Shown one piece after another: positions 1-5,400 of a stretch of DNA of 9,460 nucleotides. Each line of letters begins with the position of its first letter. The first letter of the stretch is position 1. This DNA is from JBKBMT01 sp046295655 (lineage in GTDB: Bacteria; Pseudomonadota; Alphaproteobacteria; Rhodobacterales; Rhodobacteraceae): the NCBI GenBank assembly GCA_046295655.1, contig JBKBMT010000086.1, positions 1-9,460 of the forward strand. The letters are read 5' to 3'. Both the position numbers and the translations under genes were made by a program. Below the pieces are notes generated by a model. The model was not told the origin of the DNA and ran no database searches. It saw only the letters and a program-made list of their open reading frames with translations.

Positions 1-222
1 GTCACCTGTGACCGGATGCAGCGGCGGGGGATCGGCCGCGCAGTCCTGACGCGAATCCTGGCAGCAGCCCGGGGTGCCGGCATCCGGCGGATCGGCGCGC
101 TGGCCACCCGCGGCGCGGTTCCGTTCTATGCTGTGATGGGCTTTGTCGAGGGACCGGAGGTCGCTGTTCCGCTGGCACCTGGGGTTGCGTTTCCGGCCGT
201 GCAGATGATGCGGCAGATCTGA
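1..222 (+). CDS. GNAT-family N-acetyltransferase, C-terminal fragment (gene enters from the left)
   Basis: The reading frame is open from the first base and stops with TGA at 220-222, so only the last 73 residues are present. The frame reads VTCDRMQRRGIGRAVL: this matches GNAT motif A, the acetyl-CoA pyrophosphate-binding loop with the Q/RxxGxG/A pattern (here RRGIG). Further on, AVPFYAVMGFVE matches motif B, where a tyrosine and a G-F pair mark the C-terminal strand and helix. GNAT enzymes transfer an acetyl group from acetyl-CoA to an amine. The substrate cannot be told from this fragment. The internal ATG at 16 is not a likely start because motif A begins before it. The gene ends 7 bases before a strong hairpin that probably closes the transcript. 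Confidence 0.85.
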   Translation, partial: VTCDRMQRRGIGRAVLTRILAAARGAGIRRIGALATRGAVPFYAVMGFVEGPEVAVPLAPGVAFPAVQMMRQI

Positions 223-228
223 ATGCGG

Positions 229-254
229 GAAGGGCCGGGTTTCCCCGGCCCTTC
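229..254. terminator. Strong hairpin between convergent genes, probable bidirectional terminator
   Basis: GAAGGGCCGGG (229-239) and CCCGGCCCTTC (244-254) form a perfect 11-bp stem with a 4-base TTTC loop. It lies directly after the acetyltransferase stop and 25 bases beyond the stop of the convergent BI-1-family gene. Neither strand has a clear run of T after the stem, so it departs from the classical intrinsic terminator. A second palindrome, CCTGCGCAGG at 269-278, follows the BI-1 stop closely. Confidence 0.7.
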
Positions 255-279
255 GCACAAGGTCCTGTCCTGCGCAGGT

Positions 280-1023
280 TTAGTCGCGATTGCCCATGAA
301 CTGCAGCAGGAACATGAACATGTTGATGAAGTCGAGATAGAGGCGCAGCGCGCCCATGATCGCCGACTTGCCCAGCCATTCCTGATCGCCGTGGACCGCG
401 TGCTGGATGTATTCGTTCTTGATCGACTGAGTGTCGTATGCGGTCAGCCCGGCGAAGATCAGCACGCCCAGGATCGACACCGCGAACATGATCGCGGGCG
501 ACTGGAGGAAGATGTTGATGATCATCGCCACGATCAGCCCGATCACCCCCATGAGCAGGAAGGTGCCCCAGCCCGACAGATCCTTCTTCGTGGTGTAGCC
601 CCAGAGGCTGAGGCCCGCGAAGGCGATCGCGGTGACGAGGAAGGTCTGGGCGATCGAGATGCCCGTGAAGACCGCGAAGATCCAGCTGAGCGACAGGCCC
701 ATCACCGCCGCGAAGGAATAGAAGAACAGCTGCGCCCCGGCATAGGACAGCCGGTTGATCATCGCGCCCATGGCGAACACCATGATGAGCGGGGCGAACA
801 TCACCACCCAGCCCAGGATGTTCGGGCGCATGGTCAGCGGGTCGCGGAAGATCGCGGTCAGTTCCGGCGAGGTGCCGACAGCCCAGGCGACTGCGCCGGT
901 CAGGAGCATCCCGACCGACATCAGGCCATAGACCTTGTTCATGTGGGCGCGCAGGCCCTCGTCGATCTGCGCGGCGCGGGCGCCTGTAACCTGCCCGGCG
1001 CGGATGGTATTGAACTCTGCCAT
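280..1023 (-). CDS. Bax inhibitor-1 / TMBIM (YbhL/YetJ-like) family membrane protein
   Basis: This 247-residue protein is almost wholly hydrophobic after residue 30, with about seven membrane helices (roughly 31-50, 68-88, 97-118, 122-141, 152-173, 177-196, 221-243). The two conserved family signatures are visible: GLTAYDTQSIKN with Asp197, and LYLDFINMF with Asp231. These correspond to the di-aspartyl pair that gates pH-dependent calcium leak in Bacillus YetJ. The usual bacterial length is 220-250 residues, so the gene is complete. The ATG at 1023 is preferred because GGAGG lies 5 bases upstream; an in-frame ATG at 1038 would add five residues but its own start would overlap that ribosome site. 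The gene has its own candidate promoter at 1085-1113 and lies downstream of the DUF1127 gene on the same strand. An inner-membrane ion-leak or stress role is inferred from the family; the substrate in bacteria is not settled. Confidence 0.93.
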   Translation of the reverse strand: MAEFNTIRAGQVTGARAAQIDEGLRAHMNKVYGLMSVGMLLTGAVAWAVGTSPELTAIFRDPLTMRPNILGWVVMFAPLIMVFAMGAMINRLSYAGAQLFFYSFAAVMGLSLSWIFAVFTGISIAQTFLVTAIAFAGLSLWGYTTKKDLSGWGTFLLMGVIGLIVAMIINIFLQSPAIMFAVSILGVLIFAGLTAYDTQSIKNEYIQHAVHGDQEWLGKSAIMGALRLYLDFINMFMFLLQFMGNRD

Positions 1024-1056
1024 TTCTGCCTCCGTCATGTCTGGCGAAAGCGGCCC

Positions 1057-1070
1057 CTGCCGCGCGGCAG
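1057..1070. repeat. 14-bp perfect palindrome in the BI-1 leader
   Basis: CTGCCGCGCGGCAG is a perfect palindrome lying between the predicted transcription start (about 1078, minus strand) and the BI-1-family start codon. It could be an operator or a leader hairpin upstream of the ribosome site. GC-rich palindromes arise fairly often by chance at this base composition. Confidence 0.35.
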
Positions 1071-1084
1071 AAACCCCTGCGCGG

Positions 1085-1113
1085 AATATTGTCGTGTCCG
1101 CCCCGGGTTTCAA
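1085..1113 (-). promoter_or_regulatory. Candidate sigma-70 promoter for the BI-1-family gene
   Basis: On the minus strand TTGAAA (1113-1108) is followed after exactly 17 bases by AATATT (1090-1085). The -35 hexamer matches four of six consensus positions and the -10 hexamer four of six. It lies about 62 bases before the start at 1023, in the most AT-rich part of the 137-bp gap downstream of the DUF1127 gene. Confidence 0.5.
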
Positions 1114-1160
1114 GCATTTCCGACTGAAACGCATATATTTTCGTCGGACTTCGGCATTGG

Positions 1161-1376
1161 TCAGCGCCGCCAGTGCAGCGGCGCGTCCCACACAGGCCGG
1201 CGGCCCTCTGCCTCGGCCTGTTCCCGCGACAGACCGATGTCGCGAAGGGTGTGGTCGTCCAGATCGACAAGCCGGCGGCGCGTCCGTTGCAGGGCAATCG
1301 CGTCGAGCAAACGACGCCACGGGCGCTGCAGCGGAAGCCTCCGGGAAAGCGGGGCGGTGCGGTCGCAGGCGGTCAT
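1161..1376 (-). CDS. DUF1127 domain small protein
   Basis: This is a 71-residue basic protein. Residues 18-52 carry the DUF1127 (YjiS-like) core: RPWRRLLDAIALQRTRRRLVDLDDHTLRDIGLSREQ, with the family's hallmark L-x-D-h-x-L-x-D-I-G-L-S. The C-terminal PVWDAPLHWRR tail is also typical of rhodobacterial members. DUF1127 proteins of Rhodobacter (CcaF1) and Agrobacterium have been linked to RNA binding, RNA turnover and stress or metabolic adaptation, so an RNA-related regulatory role is a reasonable inference but is not shown here. The ATG at 1376 has GGAG seven bases upstream. The gene is divergent from the LysR gene with a perfect inverted repeat between them, and a weak -10 (GACAAT, 1409-1404 on the minus strand) suggests an activator-dependent promoter. 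Confidence 0.88.
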   Translation of the reverse strand: MTACDRTAPLSRRLPLQRPWRRLLDAIALQRTRRRLVDLDDHTLRDIGLSREQAEAEGRRPVWDAPLHWRR

Positions 1377-1416
1377 GCTGGTTCTCCTTGGCCATTCGGG
1401 ACGATTGTCTTCGGGG

Positions 1417-1445
1417 TTGCATCATGACGCGACCCGGATCATGAT
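1417..1445 (+). promoter_or_regulatory. Candidate promoter of the LysR gene, overlapping the operator
   Basis: TTGCAT (1417-1422) and CATGAT (1440-1445) are separated by 17 bases, each matching four of six consensus positions. The predicted transcription start, about 1452, gives a 35-base leader to the ATG at 1487 and would exclude the in-frame upstream ATG at 1454. The promoter lies almost entirely inside the inverted repeat at 1420-1446, which would fit negative autoregulation. Confidence 0.4.
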
Positions 1446-1446
1446 G
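1420..1446. promoter_or_regulatory. Perfect 8-8 inverted repeat, probable LysR operator
   Basis: CATCATGA (1420-1427) and TCATGATG (1439-1446) are exact reverse complements separated by 11 bases. LysR-type regulators classically bind interrupted dyads with a T-N11-A core, and here the innermost repeat bases are A and T either side of 11 bases. Its place between a LysR gene and the divergent DUF1127 gene is where such a site is expected. Confidence 0.7.
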
Positions 1447-1486
1447 AAAACGAATGTTCGTTGCCATAAGCATCACGGAATCTGAT

Positions 1487-2353
1487 ATGTCCCGGACCCT
1501 CGACCTTTCTGCCCTTCGCAGCCTTGTCGCGGTTGTGGATGCCGGGGGCGTGACGCGGGCGGCGGGACTTCTGAACCTCACGCAATCCGCGGTCTCGATG
1601 CAGATACGGCGTCTCGAGGACGCGCTTGGCCTGGCGCTGTTCGTCCGCGAGGGCAGGCGCATGTCACCCACCCCGGAAGGCGAGCAGCTGGTGGCCTATG
1701 CCCGCCGGATGCTGGCGATGAACGACGAGGTTCTGGGTCGTCTGACCGGGGCGGATTTCGATGGCGAACTCCGGGTGGGGGTGCCATGCGACATACTCCA
1801 GCCGGCGGTGCCGGCGCTGCTGCGGCGCCTGGCGCTTTGCTGCCCGCGTCTGCGGGTCACGCTCACGTCATCGTTCACGATCCCGCTGAAGGCAGCCTTC
1901 GCGCGGGGAGAGCTCGATCTGACCCTCACCACCGAGGACCGGCCCGGGGACGAGGGCGAACTTCTCGTGCGGCGCGAGCTGGTGTGGGTGGGCGCTCCCG
2001 ACGGCGTGGCACCGCGCAGTCGTCCGCTTCGCCTTGGTTTCACCGACGAGTGCATATTCCGGGGCATCGCCCAGAGGGCGCTGGACCGGGCCGGGATCGA
2101 CTGGCTCATGGCGAGCGACGGCCGAAGCGAACAGGCCATCGAGGCAGCGGTCGCGGCGGATCTTGCGGTGACGGTGCGGATGGAAGGCGTCATGCCGCAG
2201 GGGCTCGCCCCGGTCGCGGCTTCGGACCTGCCGCCGCCGGGCGATGTGGGCATCTGCCTCTACATCGCGCCGACCGTCGGTGCCGACCTGCGCAGCCTCC
2301 TGACGGAGGAGGTTCGCCGGGCCTACGCAGACCCGATCCGCCTCGTGGCCTGA
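1487..2353 (+). CDS. LysR-family transcriptional regulator
   Basis: This is a 288-residue protein of normal LTTR length. Residues 5-64 form the winged helix-turn-helix: LSALRSLVAVVDAGGVTRAAGLLNLTQSAVSMQIRRLEDALGLALFVREGRRMSPTPEGE, with the family's A-A-x-x-L-x-x-T-Q-S-A-V-S-x-Q-I recognition region intact. A linker helix runs to about residue 90, and residues 93-285 form the periplasmic-binding-protein-like effector domain, starting GELRVGVP. The effector is not predictable. The start at 1487 is preferred over 1454 because LTTRs begin close to the HTH, GGAA lies 6 bases upstream, and the candidate promoter would place the transcript start near 1452. It is divergent from the DUF1127 gene, the most likely target, and convergent with the oxidoreductase gene with only 3 bases between the two stops. 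Confidence 0.93.
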   Translation: MSRTLDLSALRSLVAVVDAGGVTRAAGLLNLTQSAVSMQIRRLEDALGLALFVREGRRMSPTPEGEQLVAYARRMLAMNDEVLGRLTGADFDGELRVGVPCDILQPAVPALLRRLALCCPRLRVTLTSSFTIPLKAAFARGELDLTLTTEDRPGDEGELLVRRELVWVGAPDGVAPRSRPLRLGFTDECIFRGIAQRALDRAGIDWLMASDGRSEQAIEAAVAADLAVTVRMEGVMPQGLAPVAASDLPPPGDVGICLYIAPTVGADLRSLLTEEVRRAYADPIRLVA

Positions 2354-2356
2354 CGC

Positions 2357-3319
2357 TCAGCCCGTTGTCACGACGACCTTTCCGGTCGATTTCCGGGACC
2401 GCAGAAGCTCCAGCGCCTCCTCGGCCCGATCGAGCGGAAGCGCATGGCTGACATGCGGGCGGAGCCTTCCCGCCTCGTACATCTCCAGAAGTTCCGACAG
2501 GCTTGCGGTCAGGACCTCGGGCCGGAACGACATGTAGCCGCCCCAATAGAGGCCGATCACGGTCAGGTTCTTCACCAGCAGAAGGTTCGCGGGGATCTGC
2601 GGCACGGCTCCGCCGGCGAAACCGATGGGGATCAGCCGCCCCTCTGGCCGGGTCGCGCGGAGCGCGGCCATGAAGGTCTCTCCCCCGACGGGGTCATAGA
2701 CGACGTCGACGCCGCCGAGGCCGCGCAGTTCGGCGCGCAGGTCGGCGATGGCGCTGTCGATCAGGTGGTCGGCGCCGGCCTCGCGCGCCACGGCGAGTTT
2801 CTCTGCGCCGCGGGCGCAGGCGATCACCCGCGCCCCCATCGCCTTGCCGATCTCGACCGCGGTCAGCCCGACGCCGCCGGCGGCACCGGTGACCAGAAGG
2901 GTCTCGCCCTGCGCCAGTCGCGCCCGGTGCTTCAGCGCCACATGCGAGGTGCCATAGGCGACCATGAAGGCCGCGGCGTGATCGAACGGCATGGCATCGG
3001 GCAGCCGGACGCAACGCCCTGCCGGAAAGACGCCCCACTCGGCCAGTCCGCCGGTGCCTGCGAACACGGCCACGCGGGTGCCCGGCGCAGGGCCGGTTAC
3101 GCCCTCGCCCAACGCCTCGATGGTTCCGGCAACCTCCATCCCCAGGGTGAAGGGCGGGTCGGGGCGTTCCTGATACTCGCCCTTCAGCATCAGAAGGTCG
3201 GCAAAGTTCAGTCCGCAGTCCGCGATGCGAAGCAGGATCTCGCCCGGACCGGGCGAGGGGGGCGGGCTCTCGCGCAGCCCCGCAGTTGTCCCGAAGGCCT
3301 CCACCCGAAATGCTTTCAC
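2357..3319 (-). CDS. MDR-superfamily NAD(P)H:quinone oxidoreductase-like protein (zinc-independent)
   Basis: This 320-residue protein has the two-domain medium-chain dehydrogenase fold. The GroES-like catalytic domain (about 1-120) carries GEILLRIADCGLNFADLLMLKGEY and LGMEVAGTIEALGEGV. The Rossmann domain has VTGAAGGVGLTAVEIGKAMGARVIACA (143-169), whose G-A-A-G-G-V-G loop binds the dinucleotide. The Cys/His/Glu set for catalytic and structural zinc is absent, as in quinone oxidoreductase-type members. The reaction is probably NAD(P)H-dependent reduction of a quinone, enone or enoyl substrate; the substrate cannot be assigned. The start is GTG at 3319 (VKAFRVEAFG, matching the family's MKAxxV opening) with GGGAGAAG about 7 bases upstream; the in-frame ATG at 3421 would add 34 residues unlike the family. 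Its upstream region holds a cluster of TTGCAA-type repeats. Confidence 0.92.
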   Translation of the reverse strand: MKAFRVEAFGTTAGLRESPPPSPGPGEILLRIADCGLNFADLLMLKGEYQERPDPPFTLGMEVAGTIEALGEGVTGPAPGTRVAVFAGTGGLAEWGVFPAGRCVRLPDAMPFDHAAAFMVAYGTSHVALKHRARLAQGETLLVTGAAGGVGLTAVEIGKAMGARVIACARGAEKLAVAREAGADHLIDSAIADLRAELRGLGGVDVVYDPVGGETFMAALRATRPEGRLIPIGFAGGAVPQIPANLLLVKNLTVIGLYWGGYMSFRPEVLTASLSELLEMYEAGRLRPHVSHALPLDRAEEALELLRSRKSTGKVVVTTG

Positions 3320-3406
3320 GACTCTTCTCCCTGTGTTCCGGGCACCGTAATGCGCCGGACGGCGGTTTGGAGCAAGGTGAACCGGGCGAGGATGCGACCC
3401 GATCAT

Positions 3407-3471
3407 CGTTGCATTTTGCAATGCAACTTTTACTTGTTTTGCGATACGACAAGATTCGTTGCAAAATGCGA
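3407..3471. repeat. Cluster of related TTGCAA-type inverted repeats, candidate operators
   Basis: Site A is GTTGCATT-TTGC-AATGCAAC (3408-3427), a perfect dyad with 8-bp arms. Its 11-mer GCATTTTGCAA (3411-3421) recurs exactly on the other strand as TTGCAAAATGC (3459-3469, site B). Between them TTTTGCGATACGAC (3437-3450, site C) matches TTTTGCAATGCAAC of site A at 11 of 14 positions. Sites A and B each match seven of eight positions of TTTGCAAA, the sequence bound by RamB/PccR-type acyl-metabolism regulators; that link is only a resemblance. The cluster lies about 90-150 bp before the oxidoreductase start. Confidence 0.5.
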
Positions 3472-3505
3472 TTCCATTACCTTTCGCTGGGATCTCGACG
3501 CGGCT

Positions 3506-3519
3506 TTACGTTGACGTAA
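3506..3519. promoter_or_regulatory. TTACGT-TG-ACGTAA palindrome, candidate operator
   Basis: A perfect 6-6 dyad with a 2-base centre, in the gap between the oxidoreductase and XRE genes. It lies about 110 bp upstream of the sigma-54-like element, a distance at which enhancer-binding activators often bind. The bound protein is unknown. Confidence 0.35.
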
Positions 3520-3523
3520 CGGC

Positions 3524-3543
3524 ACCTGTCGAAAAGGACAGGT
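3524..3543. repeat. ACCTGTC / GACAGGT hairpin
   Basis: A perfect 7-bp inverted repeat (3524-3530 and 3537-3543) with a GAAAAG loop. No T-run follows it on either strand, so it is not a classical terminator. It could be a second operator or a structured RNA element. Confidence 0.35.
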
Positions 3544-3624
3544 CGAATCGGCCCAACCTGACCGCGGCGGGCATGGATGGGCAACAGACCGGCGCAAAAA
3601 GAGAATATTTCGACACAAACAACT

Positions 3625-3641
3625 TTGGCACGAATGTTGCT
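3625..3641 (+). promoter_or_regulatory. Perfect sigma-54 (-24/-12) promoter core before the XRE gene
   Basis: TTGGCACGAATGTTGCT matches the published bacterial consensus YTGGCACGRNNNTTGCW at every specified base. The GG (3627-3628) and GC (3639-3640) pairs are separated by exactly 10 bases. Transcription would start near 3651, leaving a short leader with the ribosome site AGGGAG at 3661-3666 and the ATG at 3674. An overlapping sigma-70-like pair, TTGGCA (3625-3630) and TATGCT (3647-3652) with 16-base spacing, is an alternative reading of the same DNA. Confidence 0.5.
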
Positions 3642-3673
3642 TGGACTATGCTCGTGAACGAGGGAGCCTTTGC

Positions 3674-4033
3674 ATGAAACACCCGGTCGATGCCCATGTG
3701 GGCAAGCGTATCCGCCACCGCCGCTGGATGCTCGGCATGACGCAGCAGCAGCTTGCCGATCGCGTGGGGATCAAGTTCCAGCAGATCCAGAAGTACGAGA
3801 CCGGGATGAACCGCGTCAGCGCCTCGCGCCTGTTCGACATCGCACAGGTGATGGACGTGCCGGTGTCCTTCTTCTTCGACGGCCTCGAGGCGGCCGCGCA
3901 GGAAGAAACCGCAACGGATCTCCTGGGCGACAAGGAGGCGCTGGACCTGATCCGGGCCTACTATGCGATCCCGGAGGCGCAGCGCCGCCGGCTGTTCGAC
4001 CTCGCCCGGGTCCTGAGCGAAGCGGCGGCCTAG
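3674..4033 (+). CDS. XRE-family helix-turn-helix transcriptional regulator
   Basis: This is a 119-residue protein. Residues 8-67 form a Cro/CI-type HTH: VGKRIRHRRWMLGMTQQQLADRVGIKFQQIQKYETGMNRVSASRLFDIAQVMDVPVSFFF, with the positioning Gln-Gln-Leu-Ala and recognition-helix Q-Q-I-Q-K-Y-E pattern very common in alphaproteobacterial regulators of this size. The C-terminal helical part (85-119, KEALDLIRAYYAIPEAQRRRLFDLARVLSEAA) is the usual conserved tail, probably for dimerisation. There is no ligand domain. The ATG at 3674 is chosen because AGGGAG lies 7 bases upstream and the protein then begins close to the HTH. The in-frame ATG at 3641 lies upstream of the predicted transcription start. The target is unknown; the repeats upstream make self-regulation or control of the divergent oxidoreductase gene possible. 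Confidence 0.93.
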   Translation: MKHPVDAHVGKRIRHRRWMLGMTQQQLADRVGIKFQQIQKYETGMNRVSASRLFDIAQVMDVPVSFFFDGLEAAAQEETATDLLGDKEALDLIRAYYAIPEAQRRRLFDLARVLSEAAA

Positions 4034-4048
4034 CTGAACCGCTCTGAT

Positions 4049-4104
4049 TGACCTGTCCGGCTGACCGCGATAGCGCAGCCTTGTCCGCACGCGCGGGCAG
4101 GTCA
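4049..4104. repeat. TGACCTG / CAGGTCA inverted repeat in the XRE-hisN gap
   Basis: TGACCTG (4049-4055) and CAGGTCA (4098-4104) are exact reverse complements 42 bases apart, filling the 82-bp gap before the phosphatase gene. The second arm ends just before the GGGG ribosome site. TTGACC at 4048-4053 could also be a -35 element, but the -10 17 bases on (TAGCGC) is poor. A long-range leader stem or paired operator is possible; chance is also possible. Confidence 0.3.
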
Positions 4105-4115
4105 CGGGGCTGGCA

Positions 4116-4949
4116 ATGCGCCACAGTGTGTCACCGGCAGAAGCCGAAGATATCATCGCCGTCGCAGCACAGCTTGCCGAAGCCGGCCGCGCCGCCACGC
4201 TTCGGCACTTCCGGCGGGCCGGCCTCGGGTCGGACGACAAGGGAGGGGGCAAGGCCGAAAGCCGGTTCGACCCCGTGACCGACGCCGACCGCGAGGCAGA
4301 GCGCGCGATGCGCGCAATTCTTGCCAAGCGCCGACCCCGGGATGGGGTTCTGGGCGAGGAATTCGCCGCCAAGGTCGGAGAGTCACCCCTGACATGGGTG
4401 CTGGACCCGATCGACGGGACGCGCGCCTTTCTCTGCGGGGCGCCCACCTGGGGCATCCTGATCGCCGTCTCCGATGCCGACGGCCCCATCTACGGGCTGA
4501 TCGACCAGCCGCATGTCGGCGAACGGTTCGAAGGCGGGCTGGGCCGGGCACTCCTGCACGGTCCGCGCGGAACGGTGCCGCTTGCCGCGCGCCCGCCGCG
4601 TCCGTTGACAGAGGCCACGGTGATGACGACATTCCCCGAGGTCGGCAGCCCGGACGAGGCGGAAGCCTTTCGTGCAGTCGCGCGCCGGACGCGGCTGGTG
4701 CGCTACGGGATGGATTGCTATGCCTACGGGCTGATCGCCGCGGGCCAGATCGATCTGGTCATCGAGGCCGGCCTCGCGCCTTACGACATCGCCGCGCCGA
4801 TTGCCGTGATCGAGGCGGCGGGCGGCATCGTGACCGACTGGCGCGGTCGTCCCGCCCATGGCGGCGGTCGGGTTCTGGCGGCAGCCAACGCCGCGGTCCA
4901 TGCCGAGGCGCTGCAGATCCTGTCGCGCTGGCCCGACCCGGCCTCGTGA
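4116..4949 (+). CDS. hisN: Inositol-monophosphatase-family phosphatase, probable histidinol-phosphatase HisN
   Basis: This 277-residue protein is of normal family length (about 260). It has the metal-dependent phosphatase signatures in order: DPVTDADREAE (52-62), the metal-ligand Glu in GEEF (80-83), motif A WVLDPIDGTRAF (94-105) with Asp97 and Asp100, and motif B APYDIAAPIAVIEAAGGIVTDW (221-242) with Asp224. The P-Y-D-I-A-A form of motif B and D-P-V-T-x-A-D are usual for the HisN type, which removes phosphate from histidinol phosphate in histidine synthesis using magnesium ions. Inositol or other sugar phosphates are alternative substrates, and no other his gene is nearby. The ATG at 4116 has GGGG 6 bases upstream, a modest ribosome site; GTG at 4128 has none. 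The gene follows the XRE gene by 82 bp with no clear terminator between, so partial read-through is possible. Confidence 0.88.
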   Translation: MRHSVSPAEAEDIIAVAAQLAEAGRAATLRHFRRAGLGSDDKGGGKAESRFDPVTDADREAERAMRAILAKRRPRDGVLGEEFAAKVGESPLTWVLDPIDGTRAFLCGAPTWGILIAVSDADGPIYGLIDQPHVGERFEGGLGRALLHGPRGTVPLAARPPRPLTEATVMTTFPEVGSPDEAEAFRAVARRTRLVRYGMDCYAYGLIAAGQIDLVIEAGLAPYDIAAPIAVIEAAGGIVTDWRGRPAHGGGRVLAAANAAVHAEALQILSRWPDPAS

Positions 4950-4957
4950 CAGGGCTT

Positions 4958-4986
4958 TTGACAGCCGCTTCCTTTCCCGCGATAGT
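4958..4986 (+). promoter_or_regulatory. Strong sigma-70 promoter for the receiver-microprotein-kinase operon
   Basis: A fully consensus -35 hexamer, TTGACA (4958-4963), is followed after 17 bases by GATAGT (4981-4986), which matches four of six -10 positions. The predicted start near 4993 gives a leader of about 30 bases. GTCCC-C-GGGAC (4985-4995) is a short dyad across the start region and might be an operator. Confidence 0.7.
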
Positions 4987-5022
4987 CCCCGGGACATGCG
5001 CCGGAGGAGGGGAGGCCGACGG

Positions 5023-5400
5023 ATGGTCAAGCATGTTATGCTGATCGAGGACGAGCCGAACATCGTCGAGGCGATCCGCTTCCTGCTGACCCGGGACGGT
5101 TTCCGCGTGTCCTGCCATCATGGCGGCGACGACGCCCTGGATGCGGTCCGCGCCGAGCGGCCCGACGCGCTGATCCTCGATGTGATGCTGCCGGGACGCT
5201 CGGGCATCGACATCCTGCGCGAGCTGCGCGCCGAACCGTCCACCGCCGACCTGCCGGTGATGATGCTGACTGCCTGCGGGCAGGGGCGCGACCGGGACAT
5301 GGCGGCCGAGGCGGGCGCGAGCCTGTTCATGGCCAAGCCATTCTCCAACGCCGAATTCCTGGCCTCGCTGCGAAGCCTCCTGGACAAGGTCGCCCGATGA
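5023..5400 (+). CDS. Stand-alone response regulator receiver protein
   Basis: This 125-residue protein is one receiver (REC) domain and nothing more. The acidic metal pocket is IEDE (Glu9, Asp10), the phosphoacceptor is Asp53 in DALILDVMLPGRSG, the switch Thr is Thr83 in VMMLTA, and the conserved Lys is Lys105 in MAKPFS. All catalytic residues are therefore present. It has no DNA-binding, AAA+ or enzymatic output, so it must act by binding a partner or by passing phosphate on. The ATG at 5023 is preceded by GGGGAGG with a 7-base spacer, the best ribosome site in the window; the frame is open further upstream to 4858 but that part runs through the end of hisN. It overlaps the next gene by ATGA and is the obvious partner of the kinase downstream. 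Confidence 0.94.
   Translation: MVKHVMLIEDEPNIVEAIRFLLTRDGFRVSCHHGGDDALDAVRAERPDALILDVMLPGRSGIDILRELRAEPSTADLPVMMLTACGQGRDRDMAAEAGASLFMAKPFSNAEFLASLRSLLDKVAR

Larger units (their letters stand above)
3320..3673. other. 354-bp gene-free regulatory region, relatively AT-rich
   Basis: This gap separates the divergent oxidoreductase and XRE genes. I see no convincing coding sequence in it. It holds, left to right: a poor promoter-like pair for the oxidoreductase (TTGCTC and CATTAC with 17-base spacing on the minus strand, near 3347-3375); a cluster of TTGCAA-type repeats (3407-3471); a TTACGT-TG-ACGTAA palindrome (3506-3519); an ACCTGTC hairpin (3524-3543); and overlapping sigma-54 and sigma-70 promoter-like elements (3625-3652). 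The density of dyad symmetries is much higher than in the other gaps of the window. Confidence 0.7.

Noticed and set aside
2..1297. A 431-residue minus-strand reading frame spanning three genes
   Set aside because: It is Arg/Pro/Gly-rich, has no recognisable domain and overlaps the better supported BI-1 and DUF1127 genes in another frame.
280..1671. A 463-residue minus-strand reading frame extending the BI-1-family protein far upstream
   Set aside because: The family starts close to the MAEFNT residues, a GGAGG ribosome site precedes the ATG at 1023, and the extension runs antisense or out of frame through the DUF1127 and LysR genes.
3641..3673. Earlier start (ATG at 3641) for the XRE regulator
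   Set aside because: It lies at the -12 element, upstream of the predicted transcript start, and has no ribosome site; the ATG at 3674 has AGGGAG at proper spacing.
3459..3677. A 72-residue reading frame in the long gap, ending in a 4-base overlap with the XRE start
   Set aside because: The overlap looks like coupling, but there is no ribosome site, the composition is unlike its neighbours, and the frame runs through the promoter-like elements and dyads.
4858..5022. Extended N-terminus for the receiver protein
   Set aside because: It would overlap the 3' end of the phosphatase gene and the promoter; the receiver fold begins at once after the ATG at 5023, which has an excellent ribosome site.
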